This document shows positions 40,543 to 50,105 of a stretch of 64,000 nucleotides of DNA, in pieces; position 1 is the first letter of the stretch; the number at the start of each line of letters is the position of its first letter. Origin of the DNA: Bin5 sp965261695 (GTDB lineage: Bacteria; Chloroflexota; Anaerolineae; Caldilineales; Caldilineaceae); contig OZ253474.1 of assembly GCA_965261695.1 (NCBI GenBank), positions 2,790,001 to 2,854,000 of the forward strand. The letters run 5' to 3'. Below the pieces are notes generated by a model, which saw nothing but the letters and a program-made list of their open reading frames with translations, ran no database searches and had not been told where the DNA came from. The position numbers and the translations under genes are program-made.

Positions 40543-42231
40543 TTGACTACAGACTGGCAGTCCGCATCCTCAATGCCCCGACGCGGCAACCCATTGTACG
40601 GCCGCGCGCGGCGTGCTACGGTTCCGCCGCGGACGCCGGAGAGTCCGGCGGGAGACGAGGAGGCGACGGAGCGATCCGAGGCGCAGACGGATGCGGACGC
40701 TACCGGCGATCAGCCCCAGCTAGTTGACGACGGTCTTGACCCCGAGGATGTTTGGCAGAAGACGCTGCACGAACTGGCGTTGCAGATGCCCGAGACCACG
40801 TTTGAAACGTGGGTGCGCGATACGTCACTCATCGACTACACGGACGGCGAATTCGTCATCGGCGCGCCCCATGCCTACGCGCGGGATTGGCTGCAAAACC
40901 GTCTGCGCAACAAGATCAAACGCATTCTGAACCAGCTGACCCAACGTTCCGTGCAGGTGAATTTTGAGGTACGCCCGCACGCGCAAAAGCAGTCTGAGCC
41001 GCCCGAGCCTGCGCCTCTGTATGCGCATGTGCCGCCAACCGCGTCTGATGCGATGGCGGCGTCGACCGACGCCGATTCCTTCGCCGCGGTTGATGGCGGT
41101 GCTGGCGCACGCCCTGCGCGCTCATCCGTCGGCAACACGCCGATTACAGCGCCCGTCCACCGAGACCTGCCCCAGACCGCCCCAGCCAAGCCAATCGCAG
41201 CGCTGCAAGGCGGCGTGTTCAACCCCCGCTATAACTTCGAGACATTCGTGGTCGGGAACCACAACCGGCTGGCCCATGCGGCGGCGCAGTCGATCGTGGA
41301 GCAACCCGGCCATCGCTTCAACCCGCTTTTTGTGTATGGCGGTGTTGGCTTGGGGAAGACGCATCTTCTCCACGCGATCGGCCACGCCATGACGGCGCAT
41401 GGGATGCAGGTTCTCTACTGTTCGTCGGAACAGTTCACAAACGATCTCATCAGCGCCATTCGTCAGCAGAGCACTGTGGAGTTTCGCAATAGGTATCGTC
41501 AGGTTGACTTGCTGCTGATCGATGACATTCAGTTTATCGGTGGCAAGGAAAGTACGCAAGAAGAGTTCTTCCACACCTTTAATCATCTCCACGCCGGCGG
41601 GCGGCAGGTGGTGATCAGCAGTGATCGACCACCGAAGGAGATCGCGACCCTGGAGGCGCGGCTGCGCAGCCGCTTTGAGGGGGGCTTGCAAGCCGATATT
41701 TCGCAGCCGGACCTGGAAACACGCGTCGCTATTTTGCAATCGAAGGCACAATCGATCAATCAGACCGTGTCGATCGAGGTTCTTATGCTGATCGCAGAAC
41801 GGGTGGAAAGCAACATCCGGGAGTTGGAAGGCGCGCTCAATCGTCTGATTGTTCAAGCCTCTCTCCACAATAGTCCACTGAACCGAGCCGTGGCCGAGGG
41901 AATACTGGACACACTCGTACCACAGCGACGGCCGCGCGAAGCCAGCAGCGTCGTACAGATCGTTGCCAGGCATTTCGGTCTGACTGAGAACGACCTACTC
42001 GGGCGTTCGCGTACAAAGGAGATTGCCAACGCGCGTCAATTGGCAATGTATCTGCTGCGCGAAGAGAATGGCCTGTCGCTCATCCACATCGGCGACCTTC
42101 TGGGCGGGCGGGATCACAGCACCGTTCGCCACGGCGTGGAGAAAGTAGCCAAAGACATCGACCGGGATGAGGCGGTTCGACGCGAACTGGTCGCGCTGCG
42201 GGAGAAGATATACGAACCGCCCGGTTCCTGA
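40543..42231 (+). CDS. dnaA: Chromosomal replication initiator protein DnaA
   Basis: A 562-residue AAA+ initiator that opens the chromosomal origin; longer than E. coli DnaA (467). A disordered, charged extension (about 1-65) precedes domain I (VWQKTLHELALQMPETTFETW). A variable linker runs to about residue 220. The AAA+ core has Walker A GGVGLGKTH (about 266), Walker B LLLIDDIQF (about 322) and sensor segments. Domain IV has the DNA-binding signature GGRDHSTVRHGVEKV (about 521-535). Start TTG 40543 has GGAGGAG 5 bases ahead. dnaN, gyrB or rpmH are not adjacent; recA follows. A terminator lies after the stop. Confidence 0.96.
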   Translation: MTTDWQSASSMPRRGNPLYGRARRATVPPRTPESPAGDEEATERSEAQTDADATGDQPQLVDDGLDPEDVWQKTLHELALQMPETTFETWVRDTSLIDYTDGEFVIGAPHAYARDWLQNRLRNKIKRILNQLTQRSVQVNFEVRPHAQKQSEPPEPAPLYAHVPPTASDAMAASTDADSFAAVDGGAGARPARSSVGNTPITAPVHRDLPQTAPAKPIAALQGGVFNPRYNFETFVVGNHNRLAHAAAQSIVEQPGHRFNPLFVYGGVGLGKTHLLHAIGHAMTAHGMQVLYCSSEQFTNDLISAIRQQSTVEFRNRYRQVDLLLIDDIQFIGGKESTQEEFFHTFNHLHAGGRQVVISSDRPPKEIATLEARLRSRFEGGLQADISQPDLETRVAILQSKAQSINQTVSIEVLMLIAERVESNIRELEGALNRLIVQASLHNSPLNRAVAEGILDTLVPQRRPREASSVVQIVARHFGLTENDLLGRSRTKEIANARQLAMYLLREENGLSLIHIGDLLGGRDHSTVRHGVEKVAKDIDRDEAVRRELVALREKIYEPPGS

Positions 42232-42323
42232 AGATACGCGTAAACGAGAGACAACGTGACTGAAAGCGAGGGGCTCCGCGTGCGGCGGACGGTACAGGGC
42301 CTCGCACGACAGTCGCTCTGACG

Positions 42324-42360
42324 GCGCTGCCTTTCACATGCCGGGCATGGCGGCGCTTTT
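42324..42360 (+). terminator. Rho-independent terminator after dnaA
   Basis: GCGCTGCC (42324-42331) pairs with GGCGGCGC (42349-42356, one G-U), with an inner CATGCC/GGCATG stem, followed by TTTT. It lies about 95 bases after the dnaA stop. Confidence 0.65.
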
Positions 42361-42412
42361 CGATCCGTGTCTGCGCCGCCCACCAGAGAAGGGTCAGAAA
42401 CGCGCCTCTGTC

Positions 42413-42594
42413 TTGGGATGCATGCCCCTTTTTTAGGTGTACCCCAGATTTTTGGGCAAACGTTGTCTGAATCAGGATTTACGGGATTTGCGGACTAGCA
42501 GGATACCAGGGTTCCTACACAGTGGGTCATTTCTCGCTGGCTGAGAGGGCACATCGGAACTGCCCAATAGTTTTGGGATGCACCCCCTTTTAGG
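42413..42594. repeat. Pair of 22-25-bp direct repeats upstream of recA
   Basis: TTGGGATGCATGCCCC plus a T-run and AGG (42413-42437) and TTGGGATGCACCCCC plus TTTTAGG (42573-42594) are near-identical and 160 bases apart, in the 536-base dnaA-recA spacer. No gene is present. A weak promoter-like pair (TTGCAT, 17 bases, TACACT at 42599-42627) follows the second copy. Confidence 0.5.
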
Positions 42595-42767
42595 CGGCTT
42601 GCATACTCTTTTTACATACAGTACACTTAGCAACTGTGGCATCACACTGCCGCCGAGCAGCCAAGAGTAGTTCACTTGGTTGCCGTTGTTTGCTGCCATA
42701 CGGCAGAGGGAACAACCATTTTGGAATTCTCTATTCGGCGCAGGCCGGTAGAGCATTGGAGCCTACG

Positions 42768-43790
<1,023 letters not shown>

Positions 43791-44367
43791 CGAAAATCTG
43801 GCACAAGACAATATGCCAGTTGCAGCCTGCGGCCATCGAACTTGTCGCCTTACCTTCTTTCTGCAAACAAGCACAGGAGCACATTATACCGAGAGGTTTC
43901 AATCGCCGCGCTTGCGGCCAAAATTGAAAACGCTCACCATAGCGATCTCAGACTGACGCGATTTTGTGCTGACACACTACCGCCAAAGACCGGGACAGCG
44001 GCCAAAACAATTTCATTTCATTTTATCAGGGCATGCCCTTGGTCGCGGATGCAACTGAACACATTATTTGGCAGACGTTCTCTTAGCTGCTGGTCGCCAA
44101 TGACGGTGCGAACGTCTTGACGAGTGTAGATGTAAACCAAGCTGTTGACACGAGGAGTACAGACTCACAGACAACCGACACCGCAATACTCCCCTGTTTG
44201 CGATGCGGGACAGACCGCTCTTGGATCAGTGAGTTGTGTGATGCAACAGCAGGTGTTCACATGAAATCGTCCCTGTTGAGGCGCGATGCTGAACTAACGC
44301 GCTTTTCTTCAGGTGTAGCCTGATTTGATACGAAAGCTCAGGATATATCTTTTCGGGATTTGCAGTT
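43791..44367. other. recA-recX spacer, no supported gene
   Basis: This 577-base stretch contains short open frames (43842-44120 and 44117-44323) that lack ribosome sites and family likeness. It includes a 36-bp palindromic unit (43896-43931) and ends in a terminator directly before recX. A small transcript ending at 44398 is possible. Confidence 0.45.
43896..43931. repeat. Single 36-bp CRISPR-repeat-like palindromic unit
   Basis: The unit begins GTTTCAATCGCCGC and ends CCAAAATTGAAAAC. Its length, the GTTTCAAT/ATTGAAAAC ends and the inner GCCGC-GCTT-GCGGC hairpin look like a CRISPR repeat. Only one copy is present; a partial GCGGCCAAAA recurs at 43998. There is no array, leader or cas gene, so it may be just a hairpin. 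Confidence 0.3.
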
Positions 44368-44398
44368 CGCTGTGGTTTATGACCACAGCGATTTTTTT
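44368..44398 (+). terminator. Rho-independent terminator immediately upstream of recX
   Basis: A perfect 9-bp stem CGCTGTGGT/ACCACAGCG with a 5-base loop is followed by ATTTTTTTA. It ends 13 bases before the recX ATG, so any recX transcript from upstream must read through it. Confidence 0.9.
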
Positions 44399-44410
44399 AT
44401 CGAGCGGATT

Positions 44411-45106
44411 ATGACCGACAGAACCATCACATCGTTGCGTTTTCAGAAGAGAGATAACGAACGGGTTAATCTCTTTCTGGACGGCGCGTACGCGTTTGCG
44501 CTGTCGGCAGTCGTTGCCGCCCAACTGAGGATTGGCCAGCGACTCAGCGAGCAGGAAATTGAGCAATTCAAGACGGCGGATCTGGTCAGCCGAGGCTACA
44601 ACAGGGCGCTGCGTTTTCTGGCGGTGCGGCCCCGCAGCCAAGCGGAGGCGCGGCGCAATCTGCAGGCGTTCCGGCCGCGCGATGGGCGGCGTCTGGCTGA
44701 AGCGCAGATTGAAGCGATCATTGCAAAGCTGCATGAGCAACAATATCTCGATGATCGGGAATTCTCTCGTTTCTGGGTGGAGCAACGCAATCGCTTCCGA
44801 CCGGTTGCACCGCGGGCGCTGCGATATGAGTTACGCCAAAAGGGTGTCAATGATGGCGTTGCCCAAGAGATTATCAATGAATTGAGTGACGCGGCTTCGG
44901 CCTGTGAAGCCGCTGCCCGCAGCCGTCTGTATCGATGGCAAGAGGAGACCAATCCAAGTCAGTTCCGCAAGAAGATGGGCGGCTTTCTGCAGCGCCGAGG
45001 TTTTGACTGGGATGTGGCCCAAGAGGTGATCGACCGCATCTGGCAAGAGTTGGAACTGGCGCGCGTGATGCCCCGCTCCATCCAGGAGCAGAGATGGGAC
45101 AGATAA
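44411..45106 (+). CDS. recX: Regulatory protein RecX
   Basis: A 231-residue RecX that binds RecA filaments and limits or modulates RecA activity. The three-helix repeats are visible: GYNRALRFLAVRPRSQAEA (first), EQQYLDDREFSRFWVEQRNR (second) and RRGFDWDVAQEVIDRIW (third). ATG 44411 is taken as start; the ribosome site (GAGCGG) is weak and lies just after a terminator. It is separated from recA by 620 bases. Low expression is expected from this arrangement. rny follows in the same direction after 144 bases. Confidence 0.92.
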   Translation: MTDRTITSLRFQKRDNERVNLFLDGAYAFALSAVVAAQLRIGQRLSEQEIEQFKTADLVSRGYNRALRFLAVRPRSQAEARRNLQAFRPRDGRRLAEAQIEAIIAKLHEQQYLDDREFSRFWVEQRNRFRPVAPRALRYELRQKGVNDGVAQEIINELSDAASACEAAARSRLYRWQEETNPSQFRKKMGGFLQRRGFDWDVAQEVIDRIWQELELARVMPRSIQEQRWDR

Positions 45107-45250
45107 GCCGGACGGTTCGGCCACTGAAACAAGAAAGAGACCACAAGGAACCAGGTTTATGAATGGGAAGAAGGAGCGGAGACGGCTGTATCCAACCTGC
45201 GCAAACATATGCACTTCAGATTGTGCGCATCCAAACCAAGGGGTTCGGAG

Positions 45251-46822
45251 ATGGAACTGTTAGCCGTAGTTGCCATAATCGTCAGTGCCCTGATTGGCGC
45301 GACCATTGTCGGGTATCTGGCATATTTCGCGTATCGACGCGGGTGGGCAGCCGGCGTGCGCGAGGAGAAGCAGCGACAGGAGCTTGCTGTGCAGAGCGCG
45401 GAGGCGCAGGCGAGCCACATACTGACGGAAGCCGAGGCCGAAGTTCGTCGTCAACAGTTGTTGTTGAAGGAGGAGGAAGTTCGGATACGCAACGAACTGG
45501 ATGCCACACGCACCCGCCAGCGCAAAGAGTTGGACCAGATAGAAAGCAGGTTGCGCAACCGTCAGGATCAGATCGACAAGCGGGTCGAGCAGATCGAAAA
45601 CCGAGAACATAACCTGAACCAGAAAGAAAGCGGCCTGGACAAACGTGCGGAAAGCCTGGAGGCAGCAGAACAGCAGCGCGATGAAGAGTTGCAGCGGGTG
45701 GCCCATTTGACCCAGAATGAGGCCAGAGAGATGCTGCTTCGGGAAGTGGAGCGGAATTCGCGGCAGGAGCTTGCGCGCACAATACGTGAGGTTGAGGCGG
45801 AAACGCAGGAGACCGCCGAACGCCGCGCCAGAGAGATCGTCACCCTAGCCGTGGAACGAATTGCCAGCGAGCATGTGACCGAATACTCCGTCAGCGTCGT
45901 CAACTTGCCCTCAGATGAGATGAAGGGGCGGATCATCGGGCGCCAGGGCCGCAACATTCGCGCCATCGAACAGGCCACAGGCGTCGATCTGGTGGTGGAT
46001 GACACACCGGAAGCCATCCTGATCAGCTGCTTTGACCCGGTGCGGCGGGAGGTTGCGCGTATTTCTCTCAGCAAGCTGGTCTCGGATGGGCGCATTCATC
46101 CGGCCCGTATCGAGAAAGAGGTCGAGAAGGCGCAGCAGGAGGTGAACCAGGTCATTCAGGAGGCCGGGGAGCAGGCCCTGATCGAGACCAATACACAGGG
46201 GTTGCACAGAGAGATCCAGAGGCTGCTGGGCCGGCTGAAGTTCCGCACCAGCTACGGGCAGAACCAGTATTATCACGCAATTGAGACCGCGCATCTGGCC
46301 GCGGTGATCGCCGAAGAGCTACACGCAGATGTCAAGACGGCCCGTATCGGGGGACTTCTGCATGACCTAGGCAAGGCGGTCAGCCATGAAATCGAAGGGC
46401 CTCACGCCATCGTCGGCGGTGAGATTGCCAAGCGATACGGGCTGCATGCCAGGATTGTCAACTGCATTGCCAGCCATCATGGGGAAGTTGAGCCGGAATC
46501 TGTCGAAGCCATTATTGTGGCGGCGGCGGACGCGATTAGCGGCGCGCGCCCGGGCGCACGGCGAGAGAGCCTTGAGGCATTCATCAAACGGGTGACGGCT
46601 CTGGAAGATATCGGCAACAGTTTTGAGGGCGTGAACCAGACATTCGCCATTCAGGCCGGCCGCGAGATCAGGGTAATCGTGCAGCCTGATGAAATCGATG
46701 ATCTGCAAGTCATCGAGTTGGGCAAAAACATCGCCAGCAAAATCGAGGACAATCTGGAATATCCGGGGCAAATCCGCGTGACGGTCATTCGTGAGACCCG
46801 CTCAGTTGCCCATGCAACATAG
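45251..46822 (+). CDS. rny: Ribonuclease Y
   Basis: A 523-residue membrane-anchored endoribonuclease that starts mRNA decay. It has an N-terminal membrane helix (about 2-25), a long Glu/Arg/Gln-rich coiled coil (about 30-205), a KH RNA-binding domain (GRIIGRQGRNIRAIEQATG, about 226-244) and an HD phosphohydrolase domain (LLHDLGKAVSHE, about 369-380, then CIASHHGE and ADAISGARPGARR). ATG 45251 fits the AAGGGG site and the family N-terminus; an upstream in-frame ATG at 45209 is less likely. It converges with ricT, whose product is a known RNase Y partner in Bacillus. Confidence 0.96.
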   Translation: MELLAVVAIIVSALIGATIVGYLAYFAYRRGWAAGVREEKQRQELAVQSAEAQASHILTEAEAEVRRQQLLLKEEEVRIRNELDATRTRQRKELDQIESRLRNRQDQIDKRVEQIENREHNLNQKESGLDKRAESLEAAEQQRDEELQRVAHLTQNEAREMLLREVERNSRQELARTIREVEAETQETAERRAREIVTLAVERIASEHVTEYSVSVVNLPSDEMKGRIIGRQGRNIRAIEQATGVDLVVDDTPEAILISCFDPVRREVARISLSKLVSDGRIHPARIEKEVEKAQQEVNQVIQEAGEQALIETNTQGLHREIQRLLGRLKFRTSYGQNQYYHAIETAHLAAVIAEELHADVKTARIGGLLHDLGKAVSHEIEGPHAIVGGEIAKRYGLHARIVNCIASHHGEVEPESVEAIIVAAADAISGARPGARRESLEAFIKRVTALEDIGNSFEGVNQTFAIQAGREIRVIVQPDEIDDLQVIELGKNIASKIEDNLEYPGQIRVTVIRETRSVAHAT

Positions 46823-46942
46823 CGCGCTGACGCGGCGCTGTGCTTGGCCTGCGGACTCCCGCTCCCAAATCGACTGATGGAGTTGGCTGCGGCAAGGCGG
46901 CCTCTGCGAACGATGCCGTTTCGTTTCTGTTCTTGTTGCTGC

Positions 46943-47830
46943 CTACGGCTTGTCGGCTTTTCCTGGCGCGCTTGCCCGGCGTTTGACGGTACAGCCGCCG
47001 CAAGTGCCGCAGCCGCCGTCCTTTTCCTTCTTCCCTGTGATCAGTTCCGACAGTTGAAACTCGGCCAGGGCGTTGTTTTCGAGCAGGACGGTGACGCTTT
47101 CCTTGAGTGGATGCAGGTGACGGACCCGGCCCTTTCCTTGATGCGTCGTGACCTCTGCCCCGACCTTGGGCATCTTCTTGTTGGCCTTCTTATAGATCGG
47201 ATCCTCATAGGAAAGACAACAGAGCAGCCGGCCGCAGACACCGCTGATCTCGACTTGATTCAGGGGCAGTTGTTGATTCTTCGCCTGGCGAATGCTCACT
47301 GAGGCAAACTCGCGCAGCCAACTAGTGCAGCAGAGTTGGCGTCCGCATTTGCCCACGCCATCCAGCAACTTGGCTTCGTCGCGCACCCCGATCTGGCGCA
47401 TTTCGATGCGGGTGTGAAAAGTGCGGGCCAGGTCACGTACAAGCGCACGGAAATCAACCCGTTGCTCCGAGGCGAAGAAGACCGTCAGCCTGCCGCCCTC
47501 GTAGTTGTACTCACAGCGGTGCACCTTGATATCCAACCCCTGCGCCCGCGCCTTTTCACGACAAACGGACACCGCCTCGGTCTGCTTCTCTTTCCACAAC
47601 TCTTTCTGCAACAGATCCCACGGTGTTGCCCGACGCACCACCCGTTTGATCTCGCCGACGATTTCATCATCGGGGACGTTGTGAGGAGCCTGCACGATCT
47701 GCACCAGATCCCGACCTTTGACCGTATCCACGATCACATAATCGTTTGGCGCCAGATCCAGATGGCGGTCTGGATCGAAGTAATATATCTTTGTAACAGG
47801 CTTGAACTGCGCTCCGATTACAGTGGGCAT
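46943..47830 (-). CDS. ricT: PSP1 / RicT (YaaT) family protein
   Basis: A 295-residue protein of the PSP1 family. Two conserved Cys clusters, VGKCGRQLCCTSW (about 157-169) and SGVCGRLLCCLSYE (about 194-207), match the Fe-S-binding cysteines known in the RicA-RicF-RicT complex of B. subtilis. A third C-terminal cluster CGTCGGC (about 273-279) is an extra Cys motif not usual in the family. TGGAGAG lies before ATG 47830. It is 73 bases downstream of holB, the same order as holB-yaaT in Firmicutes. In Bacillus the complex adjusts RNase Y cleavage; rny lies convergently next to it here. ricA and ricF are not seen. Confidence 0.93.
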   Translation of the reverse strand: MPTVIGAQFKPVTKIYYFDPDRHLDLAPNDYVIVDTVKGRDLVQIVQAPHNVPDDEIVGEIKRVVRRATPWDLLQKELWKEKQTEAVSVCREKARAQGLDIKVHRCEYNYEGGRLTVFFASEQRVDFRALVRDLARTFHTRIEMRQIGVRDEAKLLDGVGKCGRQLCCTSWLREFASVSIRQAKNQQLPLNQVEISGVCGRLLCCLSYEDPIYKKANKKMPKVGAEVTTHQGKGRVRHLHPLKESVTVLLENNALAEFQLSELITGKKEKDGGCGTCGGCTVKRRASAPGKADKP

Positions 47831-47903
47831 AACAGACTCTCCATTATTGTGTGCGCGCTGGGCATCGCGCCTGACCGGCGGCGAGCGTGCTGCTGCGCAA
47901 CCA

Positions 47904-48923
47904 TCAGGCGCGCGGACGCGGCATCTGCAACAGAAGCACGTCCAGCGCCAGCCCGGTATTGACTGTATGCTGCAAATAACCTTCGATGCGGCTCAGCGTG
48001 TGCAGATAGGCCTGGACATCGGCTTGGCGGAAGTCGCCGGCCGTATCCGCCAGCACGTCCAGCAGATCGACATTGGCGCACTGTTCCAGACAGCCGGACT
48101 GGGCGAGCATTACATCGCGCCACCAGCCCGTCCACAGGGCCAGCAAGGGGAAGAGTGGAGTCTGGCTGCGGGCGGCTGCGAGCTTCTGCGCAAAAGCAAG
48201 GCGCGCGACCCGTCTGCTACGGCTGAGTTCGCGTAGTTCCGTCAAACGCTGGCTCCTGTCCGCTAGCGGCTCCGCTTCATTGAGCTGCTCAACGGCCCAT
48301 CCCAGGCGTCCGTTTGCCAGGCGGGCCAGCAGCGCCGCCTGCTGCGGGGACGCCCCCCAACGCGCGCGCAGCGCGTCTTCAATCGTCTGCTCCCCCAGTG
48401 GCCGCAACGCCAAGACCTGGCAACGGCTGACAATGGTTGGCAAAAGGGTGGAACGGTCCTGGGCCGTCAGGCAGAGAATGACGTGTGCCGGCGGCTCTTC
48501 CAGGGTCTTCAGAAGTTTGTTAGCAAAGCTGGCGTTGGCCTTGTGGGCGTCCTGAATCAGGAAGACCTTGTAGCGCCCCTCCATCGGATGCAGCAACGCC
48601 TGACGGATGATGTCGGCCGCCTGTTCGGCGCGATGAAGGCCATTCTCTCTGTCCGGCTGTCCATCCCGGTCCGTTGGCGGCAGCAGCTGAAAGTCGGGAT
48701 GGCCGCCGGTTTGCAAGAGTCGGCAGGCACGGCAGTTGCCGCAGGCGTGTCCGGCAGCCGCCTCCGTGCAGAGAAGGGTCTGGCCAAAGCTGCGGGCTAG
48801 GGTTGACTTGCCCAACTGGGCTGCGCCGACAAACAGATAGGCATGGCGCAGCGTGTCATGTTGGATGCTATTCTGCAACAATTCGACGGCCCATTGATGG
48901 CCTACGACCGGACCTATAGACAA
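47904..48923 (-). CDS. holB: DNA polymerase III subunit delta'
   Basis: A 339-residue clamp-loader subunit. It has a Walker-A-like AAQLGKST (about 34-41), a zinc module C-x9-C-x2-C-x2-C (TEAAAGHACGNCRACR), VFLIQDAHKANASFANKLLK and the SRC motif (TIVSRCQVLAL). Its length is normal for delta'. Start is TTG 48923 with AAGGGA 7 bases ahead. It helps load the sliding clamp together with DnaX and HolA, which are not in the window. It pairs with ricT downstream as in Bacillus. Confidence 0.93.
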   Translation of the reverse strand: MSIGPVVGHQWAVELLQNSIQHDTLRHAYLFVGAAQLGKSTLARSFGQTLLCTEAAAGHACGNCRACRLLQTGGHPDFQLLPPTDRDGQPDRENGLHRAEQAADIIRQALLHPMEGRYKVFLIQDAHKANASFANKLLKTLEEPPAHVILCLTAQDRSTLLPTIVSRCQVLALRPLGEQTIEDALRARWGASPQQAALLARLANGRLGWAVEQLNEAEPLADRSQRLTELRELSRSRRVARLAFAQKLAAARSQTPLFPLLALWTGWWRDVMLAQSGCLEQCANVDLLDVLADTAGDFRQADVQAYLHTLSRIEGYLQHTVNTGLALDVLLLQMPRPRA

Positions 48924-49109
48924 TTGTGTTCCCTTCTAACGGGCCGTAGTCAGATGTCGCGGCATTGTATCACAACGCCAATGGGCGGACAAGCGGTTTC
49001 AAAGATCCCCCCATTTGGGCGTGACATAGGATTTTGGGCAGGTGTTGTTGGATGGTGGCTCGCCTCCGCAAGAGACAAGCTGATTGCTTTTGGAACGGGT
49101 GACGCCAAG

Positions 49110-49310
49110 TTAGCCGGACTGTTCGGCGAGGAACGCTCTTACGGATGGAACCAACTCGTCTGGAATTTCCATTAGGATCTGAGTAGAGTCCTCGTATGCG
49201 GCTTCGTCTTCCGCAATGGCCTCTTCATCCGTTTGCGCTTCGTAATGCAAGATAAGGTGTCGAACGCGTTCCATATTCCAGCCTGGAGGATACCTGTTCG
49301 TTTCTTTCAT
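49110..49310 (-). CDS. Small acidic hypothetical protein
   Basis: A 66-residue protein starting MKETNRYPPGWNMERVRHLI, with the acidic middle EEAIAEDEAAYEDSTQ and the end MEIPDELVPSVRAFLAEQSG. GGAAAGG before ATG 49310 supports this start; the frame is open further upstream with a Cys-rich, unlikely sequence. Similar short proteins (PPGWDxxRVxxxIxHYE type) are common in cyanobacteria and Chloroflexota and are sometimes seen beside toxin genes, so an antitoxin role is possible. No toxin partner is adjacent. The function is unknown. Confidence 0.65.
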   Translation of the reverse strand: MKETNRYPPGWNMERVRHLILHYEAQTDEEAIAEDEAAYEDSTQILMEIPDELVPSVRAFLAEQSG

Positions 49311-49572
49311 CTGCCTTTCCTTCTCATGTGTCTTCGGAAGGTGGCTCGCCGGCGCTTGGATCAATGAAGAAGCGCACACAGGCTCCAAGTGTTCTTGCCC
49401 GACCGGGCAATTAGAATTCTCTGCGCCTACAGACCGTCGTCCTATGTAACAACAGCAATCGCCACACAATCTCCGCTATATTCGATTCTGCGCATCCGTT
49501 CGCATTAGTCAAACTCAGGATTTGTTCGGGTCGTGCCCGCAACCGGGTGTTGCGGGTAGCCGCGGCGCGAAG

Positions 49573-49609
49573 CAAAAAGGGGCGCATCCAGAATCGGATG
49601 CACCCCTTT
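49573..49609 (-). terminator. Rho-independent terminator of the rplL operon
   Basis: A 14-bp stem (AAAGGGGCGCATCC/GGATGCACCCCTTT) has one position that is C-A on the plus strand but a good G-U pair in minus-strand RNA, followed there by TTTTTGC. This marks it as a leftward terminator 20 bases after rplL. The rest of the 318-base gap up to the small gene (49311-49572) shows nothing recognisable. Confidence 0.9.
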
Positions 49610-49628
49610 GTCCGGTCTGGCCGGCAGG

Positions 49629-50009
49629 TTACTTGATTTCTACGGTCGCCCCTTCGGCCTCCAGTTGTGCTTTGGCGTCTTCGGCGACATCCTTCGCCAC
49701 GCCCTGCACCACCGGCGCGGGCGCGCTCTCAACCAGCTCCTTAGCCTCGCGCAGGCCGAGGCTCGTCACAGCGCGGACGGCCTTAATGACGTTAATCTTC
49801 TTGGCGCCGATATCGGCGAGGACCACGTCAAATTCCGTCTGCTCTTCCACCTCTTCTTCGGCTTCGACGGCGCCGCCGGCCACACCGGCCACCGCCACGG
49901 AAGCGGCCGCGCTAACGCCCCAGGACTCTTCGAGCATTTTTACCAGTTCAGCCGCTTCCAGAAGGGACAGCTGGTCCAGTTGTTCTTTAATTTCATTCAA
50001 GTCTGCCAT
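49629..50009 (-). CDS. rplL: 50S ribosomal protein L7/L12
   Basis: A 126-residue stalk protein. It has an N-terminal dimerisation domain (LNEIKEQLDQLSLLEAAELV), an Ala/Gly/Glu hinge (about 32-58) and a C-terminal factor-binding domain (EFDVVLADIGAKKINVIKAVR, TSLGLREAKELVESAP). It recruits EF-G and EF-Tu, both encoded upstream in the same direction. The ribosome site GGGAGAACTCTC is slightly far from ATG 50009. It is the last gene before a strong terminator. Confidence 0.97.
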   Translation of the reverse strand: MADLNEIKEQLDQLSLLEAAELVKMLEESWGVSAAASVAVAGVAGGAVEAEEEVEEQTEFDVVLADIGAKKINVIKAVRAVTSLGLREAKELVESAPAPVVQGVAKDVAEDAKAQLEAEGATVEIK

Positions 50010-50105
50010 TTTGAGAGTTCTCCCGATTGTCTGTTTCTGCGAGTTGTCCGTGTCGCGACGATGCGACGATGTATGCGGAAGGAGCTGTCTCCTCCCCGTT
50101 GACGC

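Noticed and set aside
43791..44120. A CRISPR array
   Set aside because: Only one 36-bp unit with no regularly spaced copies, and no cas genes in the window.
43842..44323. Two short open frames in the recA-recX gap
   Set aside because: No ribosome sites, no family features and atypical composition.
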